64,000 nucleotides of DNA from Fibrobacter sp. UWB5 (GTDB lineage Bacteria; Fibrobacterota; Fibrobacteria; Fibrobacterales; Fibrobacteraceae): positions 1 through 64,000 of the forward strand of contig NZ_MWQH01000008.1 in assembly GCF_002210295.1 (NCBI RefSeq), given 5' to 3'. A program made the translations under genes and the position numbers. Positions 36,240 through 43,540 of this stretch are shown one piece after another. The notes under the pieces were generated by a model, which made no database searches, was not told where the DNA came from, and was given only the letters and a program-made list of their open reading frames with translations. Numbering within the stretch: the stretch's first letter is position 1; each line of letters opens with the position of its first letter.

Positions 36240-36448
36240 GACCATTACGAATCGAGGGACAAGCGTCATTTGGATTCCCATGGCGTTTAGCACCTTGAAA
36301 ATGGTTTCAAAACGCGTCTCGCGGTGTGTCTGATGGCACGGAGAAACAGCGCGGGGTCATCCGATTCGCTGACCAAGTTCAAATATTCGGCGACGATTTC
36401 CTCGTTGTCGAGGTATTCGGCAATGTCTAAGTGTTTGTGTATATACAT
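36240..36448 (-). pseudogene. Broken HigA-like addiction-module antidote
   Basis: Two pieces of a HigA-like antitoxin can be read in different frames. From about 36448 leftwards, IAEYLDNEEIVAEYLN and DDPALFLRAIRHTAR match the N-terminal half of the family. From 36320 leftwards in another frame, ETRFETIFKVLNAMGIQ and MTLVPR match its C-terminal end. The helix-turn-helix between them is missing, so a central deletion with frameshift has destroyed the gene. The first in-frame ATG at 36448 sits directly against a promoter -10 candidate, and no toxin gene is present upstream. This is best read as a decayed toxin-antitoxin locus. Confidence 0.7.
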
Positions 36449-36477
36449 AATGTATCTAATCGGATACATATTGTCAA
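36449..36477 (-). promoter_or_regulatory. Promoter with overlapping palindrome upstream of the broken antitoxin
   Basis: On the minus strand TTGACA (36472-36477) and TACATT (36449-36454) are separated by 17 bases. A palindrome, TGTATC and GATACA around 6 bases (36451-36468), covers the spacer and part of the -10, as an autorepressor operator would. It fits a toxin-antitoxin promoter left behind after gene loss. Confidence 0.5.
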
Positions 36478-36509
36478 GAGGTGTATATGGGGCTTTGGTG
36501 GGCCTGTAA

Positions 36510-37196
36510 TTATTCAGCAATATAAAGTCCATGTATTTGATTCTTCTCTTTGTCAAAGCAGTCTTTGATGATGGAATAATAAGTGTCGTCGGAATGTTCA
36601 AAATTTCGATATAGAGAAAATGCTATTAAATCGGCTAGTTGTATGGATCGTGATATGGATGAATCTAAAAATAAGGGAACCTCTGCAAAGTTATTCAGTT
36701 TTTCATTCCAACGGTTTCCGAGCGTTTGGTAAATTCTTGACCAATTCTGATATTGGTTTTCCATCTTTGTTTTGTCAAAGATGCATAATCCTCTTGCGGA
36801 TTCGTTATGTTTTATGAATTTTCTTTTTAGGAACTTGTCAAAACGGCTTGTCAATTGAGAAAAAAGTTCTTCCGAGACGCATTCGTGTTTGTTGTTGACG
36901 ATTGCGCCGAATAAAATAAATTGACGAGGATAATTTGCTTTGATGTAGGAAAGGCAATCCGTTAAGAAGGACTCTCTTGTTGCCTTTGGAATACTGCGCC
37001 AAAAGCCTTTTCCGCTTCTTATGGGACTGGCGTGCAGTTCTATATCAGTTCGCCCAAGGTGTTTTTCCATGATGGAATCTATAGCCTTTTGGATCCAATA
37101 AGTTTGACTTTCGAAAGTTGCAAACCCAGCCAAAACACTATATTTTGTATTGGGGTCTGACACCACGCCAGAATCATCTGCGTATAACAGATGCAT
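36510..37196 (-). CDS. DUF3800-family protein
   Basis: This 228-residue protein matches DUF3800. It has the N-terminal MHLLYADDSG strand with paired Asp residues, an ELHASPIRSGKGFW segment near residue 52, and the C-terminal SRSIQLADLIAFSLYR helix with another conserved Asp. The family is thought to have an RNase H-like fold, and its members are common in mobile and defence-related regions, but no function is established. A strong GGGGGG-type ribosome site precedes the ATG at 37196. Upstream, three phased palindromes at about 37416-37445 may belong to this gene or to the GNAT gene on the far side. Confidence 0.75.
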   Translation of the reverse strand: MHLLYADDSGVVSDPNTKYSVLAGFATFESQTYWIQKAIDSIMEKHLGRTDIELHASPIRSGKGFWRSIPKATRESFLTDCLSYIKANYPRQFILFGAIVNNKHECVSEELFSQLTSRFDKFLKRKFIKHNESARGLCIFDKTKMENQYQNWSRIYQTLGNRWNEKLNNFAEVPLFLDSSISRSIQLADLIAFSLYRNFEHSDDTYYSIIKDCFDKEKNQIHGLYIAE

Positions 37197-37490
37197 TTTT
37201 CCCCCATAAAAAAGAAGAGAGCCAAGCGAGATAACTCGACGCACCGCATAAAGGCAGCACTCTTGACCCTAATACCCTAAAGATAAATTTTATCATTGCC
37301 ATTGTCAACACCCTTTTGATTGCTCTTGTGCTTCTCCTTCTATTTGCAAAAAATGTGCCAAATGGAAAAATGGTTTTTTTGAGCGAAAAACAAAGGCTTG
37401 AATTTTTGAAGAAATGATTAATCACTGATTAATCAGTGATTAATCGGAAAAAAATACGGTGAACAATAGTGGTTGTAGTTGACTTAATCC
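37197..37490. other. Intergenic region with possible regulatory repeats
   Basis: About 290 bases without a convincing gene separate DUF3800 from the GNAT gene. The right part is AT-rich and carries three phased 10-bp palindromes, listed separately. No terminator hairpin is evident. Confidence 0.4.
37416..37445. repeat. Three phased GATTAATC palindromic units, 11-bp period
   Basis: GATTAATC occurs at 37416, 37427 and 37438, exactly 11 bases apart. The middle unit is the perfect palindrome TGATTAATCA. Spacing near one helical turn puts all units on the same face of DNA, as for a cooperative repressor or an iteron-like element. Confidence 0.65.
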
Positions 37491-37895
37491 TTACGTCCAC
37501 AGACTTGTGATAAACATAGCGCTTGCGTCATCGGCCTTCTTGAAGCCGCAATGCTCGTAGAAGGAGAGTTCTTCGTTGTAGGCGACCACGACGATGCGGA
37601 GGTAATCCTTGTAGATTTCCTTGACGCGTTCCACGAGTTCCTTGCCGATGCTTTGGCCCTGGTATTCGGGGCGTATGAGCAGGTAATGCACGTAGGCATT
37701 CATGATACCATCGTCCATGGCGCAGATCATGCCGACAAGCTTATCGCCGTCCCAGGCCGAGATGACGGTCTTGAAATTCTTCATCGCGACTACGAGTTTG
37801 TCGGGGAAATGCCCCGAGGACCATTCAACGGAGAGGAAGAGGTCTTTTAAATCTTGTTCAGAAAAATCGTGGGTGTTTTTGTATTCAATGGTCAT
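37491..37895 (-). CDS. GNAT-family N-acetyltransferase
   Basis: This 134-residue protein is a compact GNAT acetyltransferase. The acetyl-CoA pyrophosphate loop is visible as RPEYQGQSIGKELVERV near residue 75, preceded by the AYVHYLLI strand. The C-terminal AYNEELSFYEHCGFKKAD motif is also typical. The acceptor is unknown; small members of this group acetylate amines, antibiotics or protein N termini. It ends close to the 11-bp repeat array. Upstream lies a REP-like palindrome, then the BASS transporter gene in the same orientation. Confidence 0.85.
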   Translation of the reverse strand: MTIEYKNTHDFSEQDLKDLFLSVEWSSGHFPDKLVVAMKNFKTVISAWDGDKLVGMICAMDDGIMNAYVHYLLIRPEYQGQSIGKELVERVKEIYKDYLRIVVVAYNEELSFYEHCGFKKADDASAMFITSLWT

Positions 37896-37917
37896 AATTA
37901 TGCTGGAGATGCTTATT

Positions 37918-37952
37918 GGATCCTATCGCCGCTACGCGGCTCCAGGATGACA
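37918..37952. repeat. REP-like palindromic element
   Basis: ATCCT and AGGAT form outer arms, with GCCGC/GCGGC as an inner stem around a TAC loop. It sits between the GNAT and BASS genes. It resembles dispersed intergenic palindromes; other copies cannot be checked here. Confidence 0.45.
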
Positions 37953-37989
37953 GAGGATGGGCGCGGCGTTTATTCTCTGCGAAATCTTT

Positions 37990-38922
37990 TTATTCCTTTC
38001 GGCGATAAACGTTCGCGAGTATCGCGCCGGAGATGTTGTGCCACACGGAGAAGATGGCGCCGGGAACAGTCGCCATGGCGAGGCCCGAGAACGCTGTTGC
38101 TGCAAGGCTTGTGGCAAGGCCAGAATTTTGCATGCCGATTTCGATAGAGAGAGCCTTTGTCTTGGGTGTCGAGAATTTTAGCAACTTGCCGAGGCCAAAA
38201 CCGCAGCCGTAGCCGAGCAGGTTGTGTAGAATCACCACGGCAAACACGATAGCGCCCGTGGAGAGAATCTTCGCGGCATTGTGCGAGACAACTGCAGCCA
38301 CAATCATCGCAATCGCAATCACGGAAACGAGCGGTAACACCTTCACAGCGCGGGCAGTCCATTTGCCGAAGAACTTATTGATGACAAACCCGAGTGCAAT
38401 CGGCACGATGACGACCTTCACGATGGAAAGGAACATCGCCATCACGTCCACGTTCACGGTGGTGCGAAGCAGCAAATATGTAATTGCCGGAGTCAGCACG
38501 GGCGCGATGAGCGTATTCACGCTGGTCATGCCTACAGAAAGCGCCACATCGCCTTTCGAAAGGTATGTAATGACATTGCTGGAAGTTCCGCCCGGGCACG
38601 TACCTACGAGAACGACGCCCGCCATCAGCGCGGCATCGAGTCCGAAAATTTTGGAGAGTGCGAACGCGAGTGCCGGCATCACGATAAACTGCGCCGCACA
38701 CCCGATGGTGATTTCCTTCGGTCGTGCAAATACAAGCGCAAAGTCGCTCAATTTGAGCGTAAGCCCCATGCCGAACATCACGACCATCAGCAGGTAATTC
38801 ACCCACGAAAGTTCAATCCAGAGCGTCGATTTCGGCAGGAACAACGAGAGCGCCGCAATGGCCAAGACGACAACGGCCATCCACTTTCCAACGAATTCAC
38901 TGATCTTTTCGAGAATGTGCAT
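37990..38922 (-). CDS. Bile acid:sodium symporter (BASS) family transporter
   Basis: This 310-residue inner-membrane protein has nine to ten hydrophobic helices and the BASS signatures GTCPGGTSSNVITYLSKGD (near residue 108) and IEIGMQNSGLATSLA (near 265), which form the crossed sodium and substrate sites. Bacterial members carry organic acids such as pantoate or bile-acid-like compounds; the substrate here is unknown. The ATG at 38922 is preferred for its AAGG ribosome site, and a longer frame from 38979 would overlap vsr. It follows vsr by 53 bases in the same direction. Confidence 0.85.
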   Translation of the reverse strand: MHILEKISEFVGKWMAVVVLAIAALSLFLPKSTLWIELSWVNYLLMVVMFGMGLTLKLSDFALVFARPKEITIGCAAQFIVMPALAFALSKIFGLDAALMAGVVLVGTCPGGTSSNVITYLSKGDVALSVGMTSVNTLIAPVLTPAITYLLLRTTVNVDVMAMFLSIVKVVIVPIALGFVINKFFGKWTARAVKVLPLVSVIAIAMIVAAVVSHNAAKILSTGAIVFAVVILHNLLGYGCGFGLGKLLKFSTPKTKALSIEIGMQNSGLATSLAATAFSGLAMATVPGAIFSVWHNISGAILANVYRRKE

Positions 38923-38975
38923 TTTAAAACCTTTCAAAATCAACAAGAAAGATAGTCTTTTTCCCGACCCGTGGT

Positions 38976-39416
38976 TCAAATCTCGATGCTTTCTTCGTCG
39001 CTCTTGATAAAAGCCTTGAGACGCTCAATCGTGCGGTCGAAATCGTTCTTGATGGAGCATTCCCAAACGGTCGCGACGCGGTAGCCTTGTAGCGAAAGTT
39101 TCCAGTTCGTCTTGATGTCGCGCACGACATTATTCGTGAATTTTTCGTTCCAGAATTCAGGGTTGCTTTTGGGGCGGCTCGTGAACTTGCAGCCGTGCTG
39201 GTGCCAGAAACAACCGTTGATAAAGATGACCGCTCCGTATTTAAGAATATACAGGTCAGGCGTGCCTGGCAAATCGCGGCGGTGGAGTCTGTAGCGCAGC
39301 CCCGCTTTAAAAAGAGCCCGGCGTACCAAAATTTCTGGTTTCGTATCTACGGAATGAACCGCCTGCATCATCTGCGAGCGGTTCATTGGAAGACGTTTTT
39401 TCTGGCGACGTTTCAT
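38976..39416 (-). CDS. vsr: Very short patch repair (Vsr) endonuclease
   Basis: This 146-residue protein matches Vsr, which nicks T:G mismatches made by deamination of 5-methylcytosine. Diagnostic motifs are RSQMMQAVHSVDTKPEILVR at the N terminus, RYRLHRRDLPGTPDLYI with the catalytic Asp, and FINGCFWHQHGCKF with metal- and DNA-binding His/Cys residues. Vsr normally accompanies a cytosine-5 DNA methyltransferase, but none is seen nearby. A shorter start at 39386 is possible, and neither start has a clear ribosome site. It probably marks a transferred restriction-modification remnant, or acts with a methylase elsewhere. Confidence 0.85.
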   Translation of the reverse strand: MKRRQKKRLPMNRSQMMQAVHSVDTKPEILVRRALFKAGLRYRLHRRDLPGTPDLYILKYGAVIFINGCFWHQHGCKFTSRPKSNPEFWNEKFTNNVVRDIKTNWKLSLQGYRVATVWECSIKNDFDRTIERLKAFIKSDEESIEI

Positions 39417-39433
39417 CGGCCCGAGGCGCTGTT

Positions 39434-40201
39434 TTATTTCACGATTCCGACGTCGCTCGTCTTGACGAAACCGCGGATTTTTTCACCGAGACGGATTTCG
39501 GCGAACCCGCCCTGTTCCGAAAGCACTTCGAACGTGGTGCCTTCAGAAAGCGTGTTCAGCGTTTGTGACTTGTTGTTCGGGGCGCTGGTCACGTCGGCAT
39601 CCTTGGCGGTCACGACGCCTTCGATGTCGGTTTCGGCTACAAAGACCTTGTAGCCGGCGCTCATGGCGATAATGCAGAATACGCTAGACAGCGCGAACAT
39701 GGCGCCAATCAGCACGTTCTTTGCCCTACCGCTACGGCTGATACGCCTTGCGATGGCAAGCAACGCGATCGCCCAGAAGATCCCGAGCAACACCCACATT
39801 TGAGTCCTTAAAGACAGCGCATGGTGGGCCTTGAAAAGGTCGGAGAGAAGCGGGTTTTCTTCGCCGTCTTCTTCCACCTTGTCGCGGGTCATGGCCTGCG
39901 CGTACTTGAGGTTGTGAATAATGTCGTCGTTGTTGGGATCAAGGCGCAGGGCCGTCTTGTAGTAATAAATGGCAAAGCCGAGCTTGCCGCTTCTGAAGTA
40001 GGCGTTCCCTAAGTTGTAATACAGGTCGGAATTTTTGACTCCGTAGTCCTCGCAGGTTCGCCATTCGTCGATAGCGCGGTCAAATTCGCCTTCATTATAA
40101 TATACGACGCCGGATTCAATCCCGTTGCAATGATCTATTGCAAAACAGCCCGTCGCCAAAGCGACCATCATGGCGAAAAAGATAAATACTTTCAGTTTCA
40201 T
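39434..40201 (-). CDS. batE: BatE-like TPR membrane protein
   Basis: This 255-residue protein has an N-terminal signal (KVFIFFAMMVALATGCF), TPR-like helices (about residues 30-100, with YYNLGNAYFRSGKLGFAI), two membrane helices (about 130-190), and a C-terminal SH3-like domain (about 195-250). This architecture matches BatE of the Bacteroides aerotolerance (Bat) operon. BatE works with BatD and the von Willebrand proteins BatA/BatB in envelope stress tolerance. It directly follows batD, one base apart. BatA, BatB, BatC and MoxR are not in this window, so the set is split or encoded elsewhere. Confidence 0.75.
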   Translation of the reverse strand: MKLKVFIFFAMMVALATGCFAIDHCNGIESGVVYYNEGEFDRAIDEWRTCEDYGVKNSDLYYNLGNAYFRSGKLGFAIYYYKTALRLDPNNDDIIHNLKYAQAMTRDKVEEDGEENPLLSDLFKAHHALSLRTQMWVLLGIFWAIALLAIARRISRSGRAKNVLIGAMFALSSVFCIIAMSAGYKVFVAETDIEGVVTAKDADVTSAPNNKSQTLNTLSEGTTFEVLSEQGGFAEIRLGEKIRGFVKTSDVGIVK

Positions 40202-40202
40202 A

Positions 40203-42011
40203 TTATACCTTCAATCCTTCGCACAGTTTTTCGACGTCTTCGAGCATTTTCTGCTGTTCGTCCTTCGTCGGGTTTACCGGAGCGAATCGGGCGAATGCGC
40301 ACTTTTCAAGCCAGTTGTCAATGGCGTCAATCGTTTCGGCCTTGATTCCGAGCTTTGCGAGTTCTTCCTTCATTTGCGGGCGGGTCATGCCCTTGAATTC
40401 CAGGTTGGTCTTGTCGCTCAGGTAATCAATCAAGCCATTTTCCAGGGCGGCGTAAAGCGCCTTGGCGTCGCCCTTCTTTAAGGCTTCGCGGGCGTTGGCA
40501 AAACGAGCCTTGAGCATCTTGTTGGCCTTGCCCTTGCGCACGAGGGCGGCGTCGCTGTTGTGCTTGCGGCGGCTGCGCACGGCAAAGGTGACTATCAGGT
40601 AGAACGGAATCGCGGCTGCAAAAATCACCCAGTAAACAATGCTCTTGTAGGGGGCGGTGTTGTTGGCGGTGTCGCGGACCTTGTGGATAAAGCGGATGTC
40701 GCTACCCAGAGATTCGATTTCTTGCTTCTGCACGGCGGCGGGGCCTTGGGCGACCGGTGCCTGGAAGATAGCCTCTGCAGAGGCGTCACCTTTTTCCACA
40801 ACGACGTTCCAGGGGCCAGCCTTGGCAGTTTCGTAAACCTTTTTGCTCGGGTTGAACCAAGAGTAGGTGATTTCAGGAATGGTGAATTCGCCCTTCTTTT
40901 TGGGGTACAGGAACACGCGAATGTTCTTGGTGGTCACCACTTTGTTGCCGACAACCTTCTTGTTGATTTCGTTTTCAGGCGGCACCGAGCGGAATTCGCC
41001 AAAGTCGGGGAGCTTGGGGTCGGTAATGGAGCCCGGTAGGCCGTCACCCTTGATGTTGATGGTCAACGTCATCGCTTCGCCGACCTTTAAATTAGTGCGG
41101 TCGAAGTCTGCGTTAAAGGTGTAGCTACCGACCATACCGCTAAAGTTGGCGGGCTTGCCTTCGGTAGGCAGCGGCTTTACTGTAATATTGATAGAGGGTG
41201 TCTGCGTTTCGGTTTCGACAGATTCCTGGCGGATCGACTGCGCATGGAACGACATGCCGCCCATTTGCTTTTTCTCTTCGACCACCTTGGGCTCGCCGCG
41301 TTTGGTGTACTTGAACTTGAACGGCGGAATTTGCAGGTTGCCGCTCTTGGTGGGGCTGAGCCAGGCGAACTTGGCGCTGGCCTGCATTTCGCGGCGGCCG
41401 CCTTCGACCGGTTCGAACTTCATGTTGGCGAGGTCGCTACGGTGTACAATAAAATCGTCGCCCGTGTTCATGTCGGTGGCCTGCAGGCCGCCTTCAAAGT
41501 GCTCGAAAGTATGGAATCCGAGCGTCACGCTGAACTGTTCGCCTTCGTAAATGGTCTTTTTGCTCGGAGTCAGGCTGACGGCCAGGGCGTCGTCGGTGTA
41601 GGCGCGTTGCACGCTAATAGGAACGTCGCCGGTGAGGTTGCGCTTTTGTCCGTCAATCGTCAAGTAAATCTGTCCGACGCTGAGTCGGCCGGTCTTTTTC
41701 GGGGCTTTCAGCTTGAAGGTATAAACGCGGGCCTTGTAACCGCCGCGGTTTCCGCCACCGAAGAACGAATTGAACATGTCTTCCATGCTGGGGCGAATCA
41801 CCTGGTCGGTACTGTCGATTCCCATAAGGGTGAATCCGTTTGCGGTTTCCATCTGCAAATCGCTACGGTTTTCAGGAAGTTCTGCTAAAGGGAATACAAG
41901 CTGGAGTCCAAAGGTCTTGCCCGATTCCACGCGTTCCCGGTCCACTTGCAGGGACGGCCGTGCAGATACGCACAGGGCAGCGGCTAGGCAAAATAAGGTA
42001 ATTCGTTTCAT
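40203..42011 (-). CDS. batD: BatD-like protein
   Basis: This 602-residue protein has a signal peptide (ITLFCLAAALCVSARP), a series of beta-sandwich domains (about 20-430) and one membrane helix near residue 455 (YKSIVYWVIFAAAIPFYLIV). A helical cytoplasmic tail follows. Glycine-rich FFGGGNRGGYKARVYTFKL near residue 90 and the repeated strand pattern match BatD. It probably forms a periplasmic scaffold with BatA/BatB. Its start has no ribosome site and TAAATT 6 bases upstream. BatE follows in the same transcript. Confidence 0.8.
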   Translation of the reverse strand: MKRITLFCLAAALCVSARPSLQVDRERVESGKTFGLQLVFPLAELPENRSDLQMETANGFTLMGIDSTDQVIRPSMEDMFNSFFGGGNRGGYKARVYTFKLKAPKKTGRLSVGQIYLTIDGQKRNLTGDVPISVQRAYTDDALAVSLTPSKKTIYEGEQFSVTLGFHTFEHFEGGLQATDMNTGDDFIVHRSDLANMKFEPVEGGRREMQASAKFAWLSPTKSGNLQIPPFKFKYTKRGEPKVVEEKKQMGGMSFHAQSIRQESVETETQTPSINITVKPLPTEGKPANFSGMVGSYTFNADFDRTNLKVGEAMTLTINIKGDGLPGSITDPKLPDFGEFRSVPPENEINKKVVGNKVVTTKNIRVFLYPKKKGEFTIPEITYSWFNPSKKVYETAKAGPWNVVVEKGDASAEAIFQAPVAQGPAAVQKQEIESLGSDIRFIHKVRDTANNTAPYKSIVYWVIFAAAIPFYLIVTFAVRSRRKHNSDAALVRKGKANKMLKARFANAREALKKGDAKALYAALENGLIDYLSDKTNLEFKGMTRPQMKEELAKLGIKAETIDAIDNWLEKCAFARFAPVNPTKDEQQKMLEDVEKLCEGLKV

Positions 42012-42017
42012 GCCCCA

Positions 42018-42023
42018 AATTTA
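42018..42023 (-). promoter_or_regulatory. Putative -10 element for leaderless start of batD
   Basis: TAAATT on the minus strand ends 6 bases before the ATG at 42011. Confidence 0.35.
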
Positions 42024-42128
42024 CCAATTTTTACAGAAAAAGACCACGAGATGGGGGAGGCGACATCATGTGCTGGCCCCGGATAATAAAATTTTCGAAA
42101 AAAGTCGCTGAATATATACTTTTTCCCC

Positions 42129-42157
42129 TTGACGCGTTAGTAAATTTTTGTTAAATT
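42129..42157 (+). promoter_or_regulatory. Promoter of the 20-codon mini-gene
   Basis: TTGACG (42129-42134) and TAAATT (42152-42157) are separated by an optimal 17 bases. They point to the short reading frame at 42215, giving a leader of about 50 bases. Confidence 0.6.
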
Positions 42158-42214
42158 TGGCGCGCTGTTAAAAAATGGCGATAAAACGTCGAAAATAAAG
42201 GATGGAAGGATAAT

Positions 42215-42277
42215 ATGTACTGCATTCTCGCTGCCCTGCTGGTCAAGAGCTTCAAGAAGTACGCCAAGCGCGCTTAA
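42215..42277 (+). CDS. Predicted 20-residue membrane-active or leader peptide
   Basis: A 20-codon frame begins MYCILAALLVKS and ends in a basic segment (FKKYAKRA). It has a strong GGAAGG ribosome site, a well-spaced promoter 58 bases upstream, and an intrinsic terminator 44 bases after its stop. Such a complete transcription unit is unlikely for a chance frame. A hydrophobic front with a cationic end suggests a small membrane protein, a type I toxin-like peptide, or a leader peptide. Alternatively the unit is a small RNA and the frame is incidental. No attenuation link to mqnC exists, since mqnC is convergent. Confidence 0.5.
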   Translation: MYCILAALLVKSFKKYAKRA

Positions 42278-42320
42278 TTTGCCGCCTGGCTATTTTTTTT
42301 AGATTTCTCTCTCTGGTGAT

Positions 42321-42357
42321 TACCGGTTTAGCTGAACAGGCTGATCGGTATTTTTTT
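42321..42357 (+). terminator. Intrinsic terminator of the mini-gene
   Basis: TACCG and CGGTA form an outer stem, TTAGC and GCTGA an inner one, around a short loop, followed by seven T residues. Confidence 0.75.
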
Positions 42358-42383
42358 ATGCCTTAATCGAAGTGGCGATCACC

Positions 42384-43418
42384 TTAATCAAAGTTAAGGC
42401 TACGGCGGTAGGGGGTAAAACCGGCGTTTTTGATGAAATTTTCGGCTTGCTCGATGCTGGTGAGGCCGTGGTTCTGGAGCACGTTTTCTTCGATGACGAT
42501 ACTGTTGATGTCGTCGGCGCCGCAGTGCAGCCCGAGTTCGCCTAAAGAAAGCCCCATGCCGAGGAGCGAAACTTCGATATGCGGGATGTTGTCGAGGTAC
42601 AGGCGCGAAAGTGCCAGGAGCTTGAGGTATTCATCGCCGCGCACGTGGCGGATGGGGAACTTGTCGGTCTGCGGCTGGAAAGTCCATACTACAAAGCTCT
42701 TGAACCCGTTTGCAATATCTTGAGTCTTGCGCACGTAATCCAAATGCTCAATGATTTCTTCGGGCGTTTCGACGCTTCCGAAAACGATGTTTGCGCTGCC
42801 GGGGAGCCCTTTCTTGTGGCAGGCGGCAAGCGTGTCGCACCAGACTTGGGCGGGCAATTTTTTCGGGCTCAGGATTTGGCGCATGCGGTCGGAGAGAATC
42901 TCGGCGCCGGCACCCGGCACAGAGCTCAGACCCGCCTCTTTAAGAATATCTAGCAGTTCGTCGAGCGCGATTCCGTTGAATTCGGCGATGCGCACGAGTT
43001 CCACCGGCGAAAATCCGCGAACCTTCACGCCGAGTTCTTGCGTGAGCATTTTCAGCACGTCGGTATAATAGCTGAGCGGAATGTTTTGGTTCACGCCACC
43101 TTGCAAAAAAATCTGGTCGGCGCCTTTGGACTTGGCCTCCAGCGTCTTCTGGCGGATTTCGTCCAAATTAAGCACGTAGGCTTCGGGACTGTGTGCGGGC
43201 CTGCAAAAACTACAGAAACTGCAAGTGATTTCGCAGACGTTCGTGTAGTTGATGATGCGGAAAGCCGTATAGCCCACCTTGTTGCCCGGATTGATCCGGT
43301 GGCGTACGGTGTTGGCTGCCTGGGTGACCTCGGTCCACGGGGCGTTCTTCAAAATGTCCAGCGCCTCGGCCGGAGAAAGGCGAACGCCATCCACAGATTT
43401 TTGCAACAACGGATTCAT
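42384..43418 (-). CDS. mqnC: Radical SAM cyclic dehypoxanthine futalosine synthase (MqnC-like)
   Basis: This 344-residue protein is a radical SAM enzyme of the futalosine menaquinone pathway. The CEITCSFC motif (CxxxCxxC) near residue 62 binds the 4Fe-4S cluster, and the preceding INYTNVC run is typical of the MqnC/MqnE group. Segments FLQGGVNQNIPLSYY, VFGSVETPEEIIEHL and VVWTFQPQTD fit MqnC best, which closes the cyclic dehypoxanthine futalosine ring. MqnE is the alternative. Other menaquinone genes are not in this window. The start lacks a clear ribosome site and has TATTTT 7 bases upstream. Confidence 0.8.
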   Translation of the reverse strand: MNPLLQKSVDGVRLSPAEALDILKNAPWTEVTQAANTVRHRINPGNKVGYTAFRIINYTNVCEITCSFCSFCRPAHSPEAYVLNLDEIRQKTLEAKSKGADQIFLQGGVNQNIPLSYYTDVLKMLTQELGVKVRGFSPVELVRIAEFNGIALDELLDILKEAGLSSVPGAGAEILSDRMRQILSPKKLPAQVWCDTLAACHKKGLPGSANIVFGSVETPEEIIEHLDYVRKTQDIANGFKSFVVWTFQPQTDKFPIRHVRGDEYLKLLALSRLYLDNIPHIEVSLLGMGLSLGELGLHCGADDINSIVIEENVLQNHGLTSIEQAENFIKNAGFTPYRRSLNFD

Positions 43419-43425
43419 TGGCCTG

Positions 43426-43431
43426 AAAATA
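43426..43431 (-). promoter_or_regulatory. Putative -10 element for leaderless start of mqnC
   Basis: TATTTT on the minus strand ends 7 bases before the ATG at 43418. This is a weaker member of the pattern. Confidence 0.3.
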
Positions 43432-43540
43432 GCTTTTTTTACGTTTGAAGCGTGCCAAAATGGTCGCGATAATTGTATTTTTCTTTCGGTACCGAACGAT
43501 ACCTTTAAAAATGCACAAATTGCAAAAAAAGGTGAATACT

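Noticed and set aside
37416-37445. Possible CRISPR or attachment site from the repeat units
   Set aside because: Units are only 8-10 bases with no variable spacers and no integrase nearby.
36510-39416. DUF3800, GNAT and Vsr as a defence island
   Set aside because: The genes are of mixed kinds, no nuclease-effector pairing or phage-specific motif is visible, and the toxin-antitoxin gene is broken; a defence role cannot be supported from sequence alone.
42321-42357. Possible tRNA-like fold at the end of the mini-gene
   Set aside because: The stems lack the acceptor and T-loop consensus, and the following T run makes a terminator the better reading.
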